A stretch of 64,000 nt of DNA. It comes from Bactericera cockerelli (Eukaryota; Arthropoda; Insecta; Hemiptera; Triozidae). Shown here one piece after another: positions 10,151-24,600 of the stretch. The notes beneath the pieces were generated by a model. The model was not told where the DNA came from. It saw nothing but the letters and a program-made list of their open reading frames with translations, and did no database searches. The stretch covers positions 18,171,084 through 18,235,083 of the forward strand of contig CM044964.1 of the NCBI GenBank assembly GCA_024516035.1, given 5' to 3'. The translations under genes were made by a program, and so were the position numbers. Numbering within the stretch: position 1 is the first letter of the stretch; every line of letters starts with the position of its first letter.

Positions 10151-13100
10151 AGAAAAAAAAAAAAAAAAAAAAAAAAACGTAGCTAATTTTTTAAATTTTG
10201 AAGTCCTTTTGAAAAAAATGCTTTTTTAAACCAAATTTTCAAGGGAAAAATTTTCCCCTTTTAAAATTTTAGTTTAAAAAGGGGATTTTTTTTAATTATT
10301 TGTTTTTTTTTGGGGGGGGGGGGCCCCCCTTTTCTTTGGGAAAATTTTTAAAATTAGGTGTTTTTTTAATTTTTTAAAATTTCAAAAAAAATTTAAATTT
10401 AAAAAAATTTTAAAAAAAAAATTTTTTTTTTTTTACCCCCTTATTCAATTCATTATTTTTAATTTTTAAAAAAAAAAGGCGAAAAATTTTTCCCGTAGGA
10501 AAAATTTTTGGGGTTTAAAAAAAACGGGGATTAAACCCGGGAAAAAAATTTTTTTAAAATTCCCCCCACACGTGGAACCAAGAAAATACAAAATTTAAAA
10601 AATTAAAGAGTTTTTTTTATTTTCCCAAAATGTAAATTACCAGATAAATTTTTTTTTTTTAAATTTTGATAATAAAAAAAATAAAAAAAAATTTTTGGGT
10701 TTTTTCAAAATTTGATTTTTTTTAAAAAATTTTCCCCCCTTTAAAATAAATTCGTTAGTTTCCGTGCCCCAATTTTGGGTTAAAATAAAAAAAAAATGGG
10801 AAATCAAATTTTTGAAGGGGGGTTTTTTGGGTCTTAAAAAAAAATTGGGTTTTTCCCAAATCCAAAGTTTTAAATTTAAATTTTAAAATTTGTTTGGTTT
10901 TTTTTGGGGGAAAAGCGGTATTGTTTTTCCCCTGATTTTTTTATTTTTTTTCAAAATTATTTTTTGGGGTCCCGGGGAAAATTTAATGATTTTTGGGGAA
11001 TCCTGATTATCCGGTTGGGGGCAGTTTTTAAAACCCCCTTTTCCTGGGCGGCATTTCCGCTTTTGGGGAAAACCCCCTTTGGGAAAAGGGCCAGCTTAAA
11101 AATTGCAAAAAACCAAACCCAACGGTTTAAAAAGGGTGGACCCTTCTTGTTTTGGTTTAAAAGAAAAAGAATATTTTTTTGGGGTTTTTGGGTTTTGGGC
11201 GAAAGAAACCCCTTTTTAATTTGAAAAAAATTTTTTAAATTGGCAAAAATTTAAATTTCCCTTTTTTTTTTTAAAAAACCCCCCCCTTTACCAATTGGGG
11301 AAGGAAAAATTTTTAAAAAAAAAAAATTAAATCTTTTTGGGTTACCCAAAGGGATTTTTTAATAATTTTTTAAAAAGGGGGGGAATTATCCAATCCCCCT
11401 TTCCCGGGGGGGTTTTTTTTAAAATTTTTTCCTTTTTTGGGGGTCATTTAAACCTCGTGAGGAAAAATGTTTTTAGGGTAACAGGGGCCCAACTTAAAAA
11501 AAAAATAAAGAATTTAAATTAAAGGGTTAATTAAATTTTTCCCCCCAAAAAATGAAATTTCATTTTTTTATTTTTTGTTTGTATTTAAAAAATTTAAATT
11601 TTTTAAATACGCCTTGTGTTAATTTTGCCTTTTTGGCACTTTTTTCCTTTTTTTTCCCAAACCAGCCCCCTTGGATCCTTTTTCCACAGGGTTAATTTTT
11701 GGTTGGGAAAAAAATTATTTTATCAGGTTCCCCCGGGAAAAAAAACAAGGGGGTTTTTTACGTTTTTGGGGCGGGCTGGCTCCCCTTTTTTAAATTAAAA
11801 ACCCAAAAAAACGGGGGTTGAATTCCATTCCCCCTTTTTTTTTGCTCTCACATCCTACGCCCCCCCCTTTTAAAAAGGGAAAGGGGCTTTATTTCCCCTT
11901 TTTTTAAAGGTTTTTTTTTAAAAAATTTAAAAAAAATTGTTTTTAAAAAATCCAATTTTTTTGCCCCAAGTTTTCTGGTTTTAATTTTGAAAATTTATGC
12001 CAGAGTTTTTTAAACCTTTTTTGTTCTTTCTACAAAAATGGGGATCGCCCCGGACGCCCCGGGGCTCGGTTTTTTAAACTGTTCAAGCTTTGTTTTTGGG
12101 GAAATTTAAAAAATTTTAGTAAGTTAAAAAAAAAGGGGGGGTATTACTTTTTAATCCAGGTAGGGGGTTTTAAGGATGGAGGGGGTCCCCGGAAAAGGGA
12201 AGGGGGGCGGGGTTTCCGGGGGCCTGGTTTTTGGGGTTTTTTTTGGGGGTTTTTGGGGGGGGAAAAATTTTTTTTTTTAAAAAAAAAAAAATTTGAAAAT
12301 TTTTCTTTTTTTTTTGTGGGGGTTTTTAAAATTAAAATTTTTTTTTTTTTTTTTTAGGGAAAGGGGGGTTATACGTTGGGGGTTCAGGGGGACCCAGGGC
12401 CCCTTTAAAGAAATTTTGGAAAAAAATTTGGGTAACCCCTTTTAATTTAAAAACCTTTTTTAAGGGGGTTAAAAAAATAAATTTTTTTTAAAAAAAAAAG
12501 AGAAAAGGGGGTTTTTTTTTAAAACCCAAATTTTAAAATTTTTAACGGGGGAAAATTGAAGCATTTTTTTACCCCCTTTGGGGAAAAAAGGGGTTTTACA
12601 AATTAAATCTTTTTTTTTTTTCCTTTTTTCTTTTTCTCTCATTCCTTTCCCAAAACCTATGATGGGTGGAAGAGTTCCCCTAAAAATTTTTTTAAAAAAA
12701 AATTTTTTTTTTTAAAAAAAAAAAATTTTTTTTTTTTTTTAAAAAGAAGAAAAAAAAAGGTTTTTTTTGAAAAAGAAAAAAAATTTTTTTGGGATGAGGA
12801 GGAAAAGAAAAGAAAAGAAAAAAAGGTTGAAAAAAAAGAGAAAAGGGGGGAAAGGGAAAAAGGGAAAGGGAGGATTGGTTTCCCCCCCCCCCTTTTTAAA
12901 GCATTTTTTGGGAAATAATTTTCCCGGTTCCGGGGGGGGGCCTTTAAAATTAAATTGTAAAAAAAAAAAATTTTGAAATTTTTTTTAAGGGGGGGTCAGG
13001 GAAAAAGGGAGGGGGAAACATAAACCCCCTTTGGAAACTTCTTTCATTTTAAAGGGGGGGTTTTTTGGGGGCCTTTAAATTTTTTTTTTTCTCCTTGGGT

Positions 13101-13613
13101 TTTTTGGGGGGGGCTCTTTTTTGGGGGATTTTTAATGTACAAAAATTTTGGGTTTATTGTTTTTTTAAAAAAGGGTGGGAGGGGAAGGGTTTTCTTGGAA
13201 CTTTCTTAAAAATTTCCCTGGAATTATTAAAAGCAAATTTTAAAAAAAAAAAAAGGGGGGTTGTAAAATTAAAAGGCCCCGAAATTTTTCCCTCCCTTTT
13301 TTTTTTTTTTTTTTAAAAAAAAAATTTTTGGGTTTTCCGTAAAAATTTTTGAATTTTTAATAAAGTAAGAAATCCCCAAAAAAAAAGGGTTCTTTTTTTT
13401 TTTTTTTTTTGCCTTTTTTAATTTTTTTCTTTTCTTTTTTTTTTTTAACTTCTTTTTATTTTTTGGGTAATTTTTTTTTTTTTTTCCCTCTTTTTTTTTT
13501 CTTTTTTTTTTTTTTTTTTTTTTTTTTATTTTTTTGGGAAAGAGCAGAAAAAAAGGGTTTTAATTTTTTTTCTTATTTTTTTTAAAAAAAAATCCTAAAA
13601 AACAAAAAAAAAC

Positions 13614-13650
<37 letters not shown>

Positions 13651-13666
13651 TTTTTAAAATGGGGGG

Positions 13667-13698
<32 letters not shown>

Positions 13699-15589
13699 AA
13701 AAAAAAAAAAAAAAGGGGGGGGGGGGGGGGGTTTTTTTTTTTTTTAATTTCCCCTTTTTAACTTTGGTTAAAATTTTTTGGAATCAAAAAAATTTTTTTA
13801 AAAAAAAAAAAAAAAAAGAGAGAAGGAAAAAATTAAATTTTTGGGGGGGGGGAGGGTGGGAAAAAATTTTGTGAATTTTTTTAAAACAAAAAAAAATCCC
13901 AAAAATTTTAACTTTTTCCGATTTTTTCCCCCCCCCCCCCCCTTTTTCCTTTTTCAATTTTTTTCCCCCCTTTTTTTTTTTTTCCCTTTTTTTTTTAAAA
14001 AATTTTTTTTCAATTTTGGGGGGCCGGTTGTTTTGAATTTTCCCCTTCCCCCTTTCTTTTTTTTTTTTTTTTTTTTTTTTCCCACCCCTTTTTTTTCCCC
14101 CTTTTTTTTTTTTTTTCCCATTTTTTTTTTTTCCCCCCCCCTTTCCTTTTATTTTTTTCTTTTTTTTTTTAATTTTTTTTTTTTATTTTTTGAATAAAAA
14201 AAAAAATTTTTTTTTATTTTTTTTTTTTTTTTTTTTTAAAAAAATTTTAAAAAAAGGGAAAAAAAATTTTTTTTATTTTTTTTTAAAAAAAATTTAATAA
14301 GAATTTTTTTGGGGAAAAAAAATTTTTTTTTTTTTTTTTAAAAAAATTTTTAGCCTTTTACGGCGGAGAAAATTTCATTTATGGGTAAAAAATTTTCTTT
14401 TTTACCTTTTTTTTGGGGGAAAAAACCCAAAATAAAAAAGTTGTTTCCGGGGGCCCCTTTTTTCCCCCCGCCCCCTTTCTTCTTTTAAACCAATATTGAA
14501 AGGTAAAACTGACAAAAAAGGGGAATTTTTTTAGGAAAAAAAAAAAATTTTTTAATAGGGAAGGGGGCAGGGGAAAAAAGGGAAAAAAAAAAGATTAGAA
14601 AAGAAAAAAAAAAAGGGGTTTTAGGAAAAAAAAAAGAATTTAATTTTTGGGGGCCCCTTTCCTTTATTTTCCCCCATGGGAAATTTTTTTTTTTTGGGGG
14701 GTTTCTTATCTACTTTTTTTACTTTTTTTTTCAACTTTATCTTTCCCCAAAACCCGGTTTCTTTTTTCCCTTAAAAATTTGGGGTTTCACTTTTTTTCTT
14801 TTAAAAATTTTTTTTTTTTAAAAAATTTTTTTTTAATTTATCTTTTCTTTTTTTTTATTTTTGGGCCCCCGCCCCTTTTCCTTTTTTCCCGAAAAAATAA
14901 AAAAAAATTGGGAAAATTTTTTTTTGGGGAAAAAAAGGGGGGGGAAAGGGAGGAAAAAAAAAAGAGAAAAAGGAAGAAAAAAAAAGGAAAAGAAGAGGGG
15001 AAAGAAAGGAAAAAGAAAAAAAAAGGGAAAAAAAAGAGAAAAAAAGGGAAGAAAAAAAAAAAAGGGGGGAAAGGGAAAAAAAAAAGGGGGGAGAAAGGGT
15101 AAATTTTTTTGTTTCTTGCCTCTTTTTTTTTTTTTTTTTTCAAAAAAGGGAAAATTTTGTTAATGAAACCCCTTTTTTTTCTTTCTATTTTTTTTTCTTT
15201 TTTTATGCTTTTTTCTCCCTTTTTCTATTTCCCGTCTTTTTTTTTTCTTTCATTTTTTTAATTTTTATTTTTTTTTTTTCTTTAAAAATTTACCTTTCTT
15301 TTTTCCAACCGTTAAAATGGATAAATTTTCACTCATTGATTGAAAAAGAACCCCCAAAAAATAAATAATAAAGGGTTTTTAAAAGATAAAAAAGGGGGTT
15401 TTTTGCAAAAAAAAGGGAATTTAAAATTGTTTCCCCCTTTGAAAAAATTCCCCAAAATTGGTTGTTAAAAAAGGTTTCGGGTTTGGGGGAAAATTGAAAA
15501 TTTAGTCTTTCAAAATCAAAAGACTTTTTCAGAAAACTAAAATTTAAAGATGTTTAAAAATTTTAAATTAAATTTAACTAAGTAGAAAA

Positions 15590-15628
<39 letters not shown>

Positions 15629-15742
15629 TGTTTAGTTCATAATTTTGTTTTAATTTTTTGTTGGAAATTAATTTTTTTTTGGGATTTTTTTTCGCATTTT
15701 TTTTAAATTTTAAAAAATTAAAAAAAAAAAAGGGAAAAGGGA

Positions 15743-15773
<31 letters not shown>

Positions 15774-17330
15774 AAAGGGAAAAAAAGGGAAAAAAAAAAA
15801 AAAAAAAAAGGGGGGGGGGAAAAAAGGGGGGGGGGAAAAAAAGGAAAGGGTAAAAAAAAAGAAAAGGGGGAGAAAAAAAATTTTTTTTTAATTTAACGAG
15901 AAATTTTTTTTTTTATTAAAATAATGTAAAAAAAAAAGGAAAAGGAAAAAAAAGAGGAAATAAATAAATGAAAGGGGGAAAATCCCCAAATTGGGGGGGG
16001 AAGAAAAGGAAAAAATTTTTTGGAAAAATTTGTTTTTTTTTTAAAGCCCCCTTAAAAAAAATAAATTTTTTTTGAAAAAAATTCTTTTAAGTTTTTTTAA
16101 AAATTAAAAAAATTGCGTAATTTTTTTTAAACCCTTCCCAAAGTTTAAAGGGAAAGGGGTCGTGTAATTTTTTAAAATTTTTTAACCGGGTGGATTTTTT
16201 AAAAAATTTTTGGATTTTTTTAATTTAAGTTTTTTGTTTTTTTTTTGTGAAAATTTTTAAAAAAAAGTGGGATCTTCAGGGTTTTCAAAAAAAAATTATC
16301 AAAAAAAAAAAAATTTTTTTTTGATTTTTTTTTAAAAAAAATTTAAAAATATTAAAATTTTTTAAAGGGTTTTTTTCAAAAATTGGAAAAATTGGGTTAT
16401 TTTTATTTTTTCCACTAAATTGAAAACTTTTGTTTTCAAAAATTAAAAAAAAATTTTTAGGGGGAAGGGTTTTTTTTTTTTTTTTTAAGTAGAACCAAAA
16501 ATTTTTATGGTTTTTAATTTTTTAAAAGAAAACCCCCTATTTTTTTTTTTAGGGGAAAAAAAAAAAATTATGGCAAATTTTTTTTTAAAAAAATTTCCAC
16601 CCCAAAATTTTGGGGGTTTAAAAAAATTTTGGAAAATTTTTAAAAAGGGGGTTTTTGTTAAAAAAAAAAAAACCATAATGGCCCCTATTTTTTTTTTTTA
16701 AAAAATTGAATTTAAAATTTTCAAATTTTAAATTTTGATTTTTTAAAAAATTCAAAGGTTTTAAATTTTTTGGAATTTTGGAAAAATGTATGTTTATGAA
16801 TAGGCCCCCCCTAATTTTTTTTTAAAAAGCTGGGAAAAGAAAAGGGGAAAAAAAATTTTTGTAAAAATAGAGGGGGGGGAAAAAAATAAAAAGGGGAAAA
16901 AGGAATAAAAATTTTTGGAAAAAAAAAAATAAAAAAAAAAAAATGATATTAAATAAGGTTTAAAAAAATTAAAAAAAGAAAAAAGGAAATGGGGGGTTTC
17001 ATTTTTTTTTTTTTGTTTTTAAAACCCAAAATTTTTTTTTTTTATAAAAATTTTTTGGATTTTTAAAAGAATCAGCTTTTTATCTTTGAAAATTTTTTCC
17101 CCCTTAGTGGGTCGGCGGAATAAAAACCATCCCAAAATTAAAATTTTAATTTTTAATTTTTAAATTTTAATTTTTGGGGTTTATTGAAATAATGACTTTT
17201 TACCTTACATATAAAAAAAAAACCCCCCCCAAAATGGGGAAAGTTTTTGGGTTCCCCCCAAAAAAAAGGGTAAAAAGTTCTTTTAAATTAAGGCTGAACT
17301 TTAAAATCTGTTAACCTTAAACCAATACCC

Positions 17331-17368
<38 letters not shown>

Positions 17369-20300
17369 TTACCCCCCCCAAAAATTTCCCATTTTGAATT
17401 TATTTTTTAAAAAAATATAAAATTTGAATAAAAAAAATTGAGCTATGTTAAAATTTTAAAACAAAAATTTAACTTGTTTAAAAAATTTTTAAATTAAAAA
17501 AAAAAATTTAAGTGAAATGTAATTAAAAAGATTTAAAATTCTTTTTTTTTTTTAAAAAAAGTTTTTTAATTATTTTCTATTTTTTAAAATTTTTTTTAAA
17601 AAAAAAAATTTAAATTCTTTAAAAATTTATATTTTAATAAAAATTGAAAAAAAAAAAAGTTTTTTTTAAAAAAAATTTTTCCCTTTTTTGGTGGGGGTAA
17701 TTTAAAAAATTTTTTCCTTTTTTACCACATCGGTTCATTTTAAATGGGGTTTTTAAAAATTTTCCAAATTTTTTTGTTTAATTTTTAAATTTTCAAAAAA
17801 TTTTTAATTTATTTTAAAGTTGGAATAAAGGAAATTTTTTTTTAAAAAAGGGAAAAAAATTTTTTTTTACCCCCTGCATTTTGGATTTTGGTGAGAAACA
17901 AATTTAAGTTAAAAAAATAAAAATTTTTTGGGAAAAAAAGGAGAAAAATTTGGGAGGGAATTATAAAGATTGAAGGTTAAAAAAAAGATACAAAAAGAAT
18001 GAAAAAGAAGAAGGTTTTTTGGGAAAAATAAAAATGAGGGGTTAATTTCAAAATTAAAATTAAAAAAATTAAATTTTTAATTTTTAAAAAACCTCAATTT
18101 TTTTTAAAAAAAATTTAAAATTTTAAAAATTTTTTTTTAAACAATGTTTTAAAAAAAAATTTTAAAAAAATTTTTAAGTAGGTGAGGTGAATGCTTTTGA
18201 AAAAATTCAACTTTTTTAAAAAAAAAAAAATTTAAAAAGTAGTTTTTGATGGTCCCAAAAGGAAAAATTTGGGTGTTCAAATTTTTTTAAATCAATTTGG
18301 AAAAAATTTTTTAACTGTCTAGATAATTTTTAAAAGAAATAATTCTTTTTTTTTTTTTTTTTTTTAAAAAAAATTTTTTTTATAAAAAAAACTTTATCGG
18401 GCCCCAAAACTTTAAAGGCTTTTTTTTTTTCATGTTTACAATACAACTTTAAAACTTTGGGGAGGTTTTTTTAATTTTGGGTTAATTTATAGATAGGGGA
18501 AAAAACTTATTATTTTTGGCCCAAGCTTTTTTCCCCCAATTCATTTTTGGGGTTTTAAAACTTTACATTCCCAAGGATTGATCAAAGTTAAATTTTGTTT
18601 TTTTTTAAAAATTGGAAAATGTAGTTTTTTTTTGTTTTTTTTAAATTTATTTTTTTTCATTCAAAAATATATGGGGAAAAAAATGGCCCTCCCAAATGGG
18701 GGAATAGGTAATTTATTTAAAAAAATTTTGGGAAAAAGGAAAATGCTTTAAAAAAAATGAAATGGGAAAAGGAAAAGGGGGAAAGGAAAAAAAAAAGAAA
18801 AAAAAGAAAAAAAAAAGTTTTAAAAAGAGAGGAGGGAGAAAAAAAAAAAAAGAAAAGGAGCAGGAAGGAAAAAAAAAAAAATTTTTTAAAAAAATCCTTT
18901 CCAAAAAAGGATTTTCTTTTAATTTTTTTAAAAAAAAACCAAAATTTTTTTTTAGAAAAAATTTCCCAAAAAGTTTTTTTTCTTAAAATTCGCAAAGAAA
19001 AAAAGAAAATTTCCCCAGGTGAGGGTTTAAATCCCGGTTTTTGGTCAGATATTAAAAAACCCGGGGTTGGGGAATTTTTAAACCTTGGGAAATTTTATTT
19101 GGGTTTTTCCCATTTTTGTTCATTCTTGCCCTTTTAATTTTTTATCAATTTTAAAAATTTGATCACTTTCAAAATTTTTTTAATATCTATTTTAAAATTT
19201 AAATAAAATTTTTTCCCCGGGGGCATTGTTTTTAAAAAAGGGGGGGCCCCCCCCTTTAACTCCTTGAATTAGAACCTTTCTCCCAAAAAACGGGAAATTC
19301 CGCATTGTAACCCTTTTTTTTTTTTGGCCATAAAGGGGGCATCCGGGGCACCTATTGGGAAGGCTTTTATGCCCCCCTTATTTAACTTTTTATCCTTGTG
19401 ACTTCCTTATTTTTTAAAAAACTTTTTATTTTTGTTTGAGAAAACCCAACATGTATTCTTAAAGTTCCATTGTATTGGGGGACTTTAAAAAAAAAATTTT
19501 TATAAAAATAAAGAAATTGAAATTTTTAAAAACTAAAATATTTGTTTTTTTAAAACCTGGAAGCCATTTCCAAGGAAATATGCCTACAAGAAGAAATTTT
19601 TTTTTAAAAAACAATTTAAAAAAATGGGAAAAAAAAAAGTTCTGGAAAAGGAAAAATTTTCCCTTTAAAAAAAGCAAATTTTTCCCAGGAGGTCACCGCA
19701 TTAAAATTTTTTTTGGGGGAAAAAAAAATTTGGGAAAAAAAGGATTGGGAATTTTTAAAACTTTTTTAAAAGGGTTTTTTTAAAAATTCCGGGTGGGGAA
19801 AAAAAACCCCCAAAAAAGGGGGGGGGTTTTTTTTTAAAAATTTTGATTAATTGAAAATTATACACAATTGGAAAAAAAAACCCCGGAAATTTTTCATTCC
19901 GAGATTCCCCTTTTTTCAAAAATTGAAAACACGGGAAAAAAAACCCAATTTTTTTTTAGTTTTTTTTTCCCCCCCCAACCCCCCAAATTTTTTTTATACC
20001 CAATTAATTTTTTAATTATTATAAAAAAAAACCCGGGCTTTTTTTTTTTTTTTTTTTTCTTTTTCTTTCTTTTTTTTTTTTTCCCTTTCCCTTTCCTTCT
20101 CCTTTTCTTTTTTTTTCTTTCCCCTTTTTTCCCCTTTTCTTTTTCTTTTTCCCCCTCTTTTTTTTCCCTCTTCTTTTTTTGGCTTTTTTCCCTTTTCCCC
20201 TCCTTTTTATTTCTTTTTTTCTGCTCTTCTTTTTTTTTCCCCCCCCCTCACCCTTTCTTTTTTCTTTCTCCTAAATTCTTTTTTTTCCCCTTTTTTTAAA

Positions 20301-21475
20301 AAACCCTTAAAAAAATGGTCTCCTTATTAAAATAAAAAAAAAATTTTTTAAAAAAAAGGGGTAAACTTATAAAACTTCCTCTTAATTAACTTTTTTTTTT
20401 TTTTTCCTTTACTTTGTGGGGCTTTTTACAAAAATTTTTCCTAAAAAAAAAGGCCTCCCCCAAAAAAAAACTTTTAAAAAGGGGGGTTTTAATTTTACAA
20501 AAAACTCTTCCAAAAAAAAAATTTTTTTTCCCCCCCTTTTAAATCTGGGGCAAAAAATTCGAAAACTTTTTTTGTTCGAAAAATTATTATGTTCTTTTTT
20601 AAAAAAAAATTTGGGTTTTAAATTCATTAATTTTTTTGCGATTTTTGGCACAAGGGGGGGAAATTTTTGGGTTGGAAATTTTTTTTATTTGAAAATTTTA
20701 AATTAAAATTTGGGAAAAAAAATAAAAATTTGTAAATTTTAGGGTTTTCTACCAAATCCATTTTTTTGACGGTTTTGAAGGACCAAAAAAGAAATTCTTT
20801 ATTAACGAGTGGGGGTGTAAAAATCTTTTTTTCCAAAAACTTTTATTTACTTTTTTTCTTTTCCTTTTTTTTTCCCCCTTCCTTCTTTTCTCCCTTTTCC
20901 CGTTCCCTTTCCCCTTTTTTCCTTTTTTTTCCCTTTTTTTTTTTCCCTTCTTCCCTTCTTTTTTCCCCTTTTTCCCCCCTTTTTCTTTCTTTTTTTTTTT
21001 TTCCCCTTTTTCCTTTCTTTTTTTTCCCCTTTTTTTTTTATTTTTTTTTTTTTTTTTTTTTTTAACTTTTTTATTTTCTTGTTTATTTATTTTTTTTAAA
21101 TATTTTTTTTTTTTTATTAACCCCCTTTTTTTAAAAATTCATTCCCCCACTCGTCCTTTTTTTTCCCCCCTTTTTTTGAATTTTTTTTTCCCCTTTTTTA
21201 ATTATTTTTTTTTCCCCCTTTTTTTCTATTGTTTCCCCTTTTTCCCCCCAAAAAAAAAAAAAAGGTATTTATGCGGGGGCGGTTTTTTTCAAAAGTTGCC
21301 CCAAAAAAAGCCCCCTTTCCAGGAAAAAATTTTTCCTAAAAAGTTTTAAACCCAAAATTTTTTTTCCCCAAAAAATTTTTCCCAAAGGTAGAAATTTAAA
21401 AAATCAATTTAAAGGGAAAATTTATTGGGGGATAATTCTTTCCCTGGTTACATTTTCCTTTTTTTTAATCCCAAA

Positions 21476-21506
<31 letters not shown>

Positions 21507-21650
21507 TGGTTTGGGCCCCCAATTTTTTTTTTCCCCCTTAAATTTCCCTTTTAAACCCCCCAAAAAAAAAAAAAAAAAAAAACCCCCCCCAAAAAACCTT
21601 TTTTTTTACTCAGAATTTTAATCTGGGGGGAAAAATTGAGGGCCCCCGGG
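10150..21650. other. Corrupted consensus, unreadable
   Basis: The sequence becomes almost entirely homopolymer blocks (runs of A, T, G or C of 3-20 bases), with no normal k-mer texture. The change from clean sequence is sharp. Every open frame here is a Phe/Lys/Pro/Gly-rich artefact. It looks like an unpolished or failed long-read consensus, not biology. I support no feature in it. Confidence 0.85.
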
Positions 21651-24600
21651 TTTCGAAACCCATACATGGTCATGGGCCCTTTTTTTTACATAAAAAAAAA
21701 AAATTAAGAAGTAACCATCTAGAAAAAAAAATTACAGAGCTTTTTTTCTTTCCGCTCAATAAGTTCCATTTATTTTACTTCATTTGTGCCAAACCCTAAC
21801 AGGGGAAAACGTTTAGTTTTCTCGAGTGGAAGACTTTTCCATTTACTGATAGTTTTTTGGTGTTATTGAAAGTTTTTTTGTTTTTAAAGTTTTTTTTCTC
21901 GAAAGCAAAGATGCAGTAGTAGATTGCTTTTTTATTTGGGTTTTCAAAAGTTTGATGGGGCTGTGATTGGGGGTCCCAAAATCAGCGATGCACTTTGAAT
22001 ACACCCGTTCTCGTTCATCATTTCGTTAAAAAGGGCCCGGAGGTTAAGATACGATGAGTGCCCTTCAAATTTGAACCCTCGTGTGTGGGGTTTCCCCCCC
22101 TAACCCCAAAATGGGGGTTTTATGAAGTACCTGGGTTTTTTTAAGTTTTCAGCGAATGCAGTCATTTTTTTTTGGAAAAAATAATTTTGGGTAATTTTCA
22201 ACCCTGGTTCGCATCCGGCCCTTTTTTTAAAAACCCCCCTCTAAATTTTTTCCATCCAAAACCCGGGGAAAAAAAAAGGGTTTTGGGGCTCATTTTTGAC
22301 ATTTGTCTTTTGGGGGAAGGTTAGTCAATTCCAATTTGGCTGAAAAAAAACGCCCCCTCCCGAGGGTATTTGTCTTCAGTCTATTATTTTCTTGATTAGT
22401 GGGTGTGCGCATAACTCTTCGCCTGTCTATTTGTCTTTTTACTTGACTTGTTTGTGATAGCTTCCGAAAGTAAAAGCCCCGAATATAGGAATTGTATCTT
22501 GATTTAAATGTGACCAAATTTACTTTTCATGTTTTGGCTTACACTTGATTAAAGTAAAGGGTTTTGATAGGTAAGAGCGAATTTGGAACCGATTTTGTTA
22601 ATTGGATTTTTTTGCGAAAAAAAAATTCTTTCTCTTTTTGTTTTCATTGAAATGTTTTCCGTATTTTGATAGGTAAAAGCCCCCCAATATAGGACCTTTT
22701 TTTTTTATTACTAAATTTGTGAACAAAATTTACCCTTTTTTATATTTTGGTTTTTACTTGATTTTAAATTTCTGATAAACTTTTGTGAACGGAAAAGTGG
22801 GTTGGCATAATTGGGAAAAATACCAAATGATTACATTTCGATAAATTGAAAATTTTAAAACAAATTGAGGGGAAAAATAAAATTCAAAGTGACAAAAGTA
22901 CAAACCCCATTAATTTTTTGGGATTTAACCTTTTAATAAACAAAAAAAATATTTAAAAAATTAAATGAAAAATTTTCCTTCTATATTTTTAAATGAAATA
23001 ATTTTTATCGAAAGAAAAATAAGGGGGCATATTCAACAAATTGTTAATTATGTAATCGTTTTTAAAAAGAAAAAAAGTTTAATAAGAATAAAATAAAATT
23101 TTCAAAAAAAATTTTCAAAAAAAGGAAATGAAAAAGGGTACTTTTAAATAAAATCCCAAAACCAAAAAGAAAGAAAAAAAAATAAAAAGGAAAAATTAGA
23201 AAAGGTAAGAGGGGATTAGAAAGAAAGAAGAAGAAAAGGAAAAAAAGAAAGGAGAAATCCGGTACAAAAAAAGTTTTTAAAGGCAAGAAAAAAAAGAAGA
23301 AATCCCGCATTTAAAACCCGAAAAATAAGAAGTAGGAAAAAAGGGAAAAAATTTCTAGTTATAAAAAATTTTTTTTGAAAAAATATTAAAAAAGTCGTTT
23401 AAGCTATGGGAAAAACGGCCCCAAAAAAACAAGAAGGGGTTCAGCGAAATAAAAAAAGTTCAAATCTTAAAAAAAACAAACCCTAAGAGGAATAAATGAA
23501 GAAAAGAAGGAGGAAAAAAATTCCCGACCTATGGAACTTTTTTTTGGTTTAAAAAAAACCCAAATCCTTTTGGGCGGGGAAATAAGCCCCATTATACTCT
23601 TACCAAAAAGGGAAAAGCTTGGAAGTAAATTTGGGTTAGCCAACTTGTTTGTAAAAATTTTCAAATAGTACAACAAAAAAAGGGAAAAAATTGAAGCGAT
23701 CAAACCAAAGAAAATTAAAATTTTAAACATCACACGACCTTTTCTTTCCCTATAGAAAATGAAGGGAACAAAACCACTTGGATAAAGCTAACGGGTTTTG
23801 TTAAAAAAAAAAATTTCCAATTAGAAAGACAAAAAATTGAGAAAAAATTTCATAAAAAATTAAAAATTTATCCCAAAAGTAAACGTTAATTGGCAGTAAA
23901 AAAAGTTTCATTAAAAAATGCGGAATTGTCCCATAATTTTCCCAATTGTCTCAAAATTTTTTTGAAATTTTAAAAATTTATAGAAAGGGGGCTTGGGAAT
24001 AACTTGGATTTGGGGGATGCCCCTTATTTCTGGGTGGTAAAAAAAAAAAATAAAACAAGTTTAAAAAATTAAAGGAAAACTTAAAAGGCCACAAAAAAAA
24101 AGAAAAAAACCAAAAAATTTTGAAAAAACTGGTAAAAAGAGGTTAAAGGGGGAAAAAAATTTGTCAGGAAATTAAATTGGGGAGTTAATTTCATTTCAAA
24201 AACCTATATAGGAAATAAAGGAAAAATTTTAAAAAAAATATTGGTCTTAAAAAATTTTTAAAATTAAAATCCAAACTAAAAACAAAATTCGCTTTTATCC
24301 AAATTATTTTACGGATGCCCCAAAGGGAAAAAAAATTAAGTAAAAAATTAATTTCCCAAACTCAATGGAAAGGTTTTTTGGGTTCGCAACGGTGAAAGAA
24401 AAAATAGAAATTTGAAAATGTTTTGGGGTGAGGACAAAAATGAAAAAAAAAGGGGGGAATTAAAATTACCAAAAAAGGGCAAAAATTAACTTTTGGCCCC
24501 TCTTAGGGAAAAAAAACAGATCCGGAAAACGTTGGGGAAGGGCACTTTCCCAGGTGGGGAAAACTGCTAGTAAAAAAAAAATGGTGGAAAAAAAGGGTTC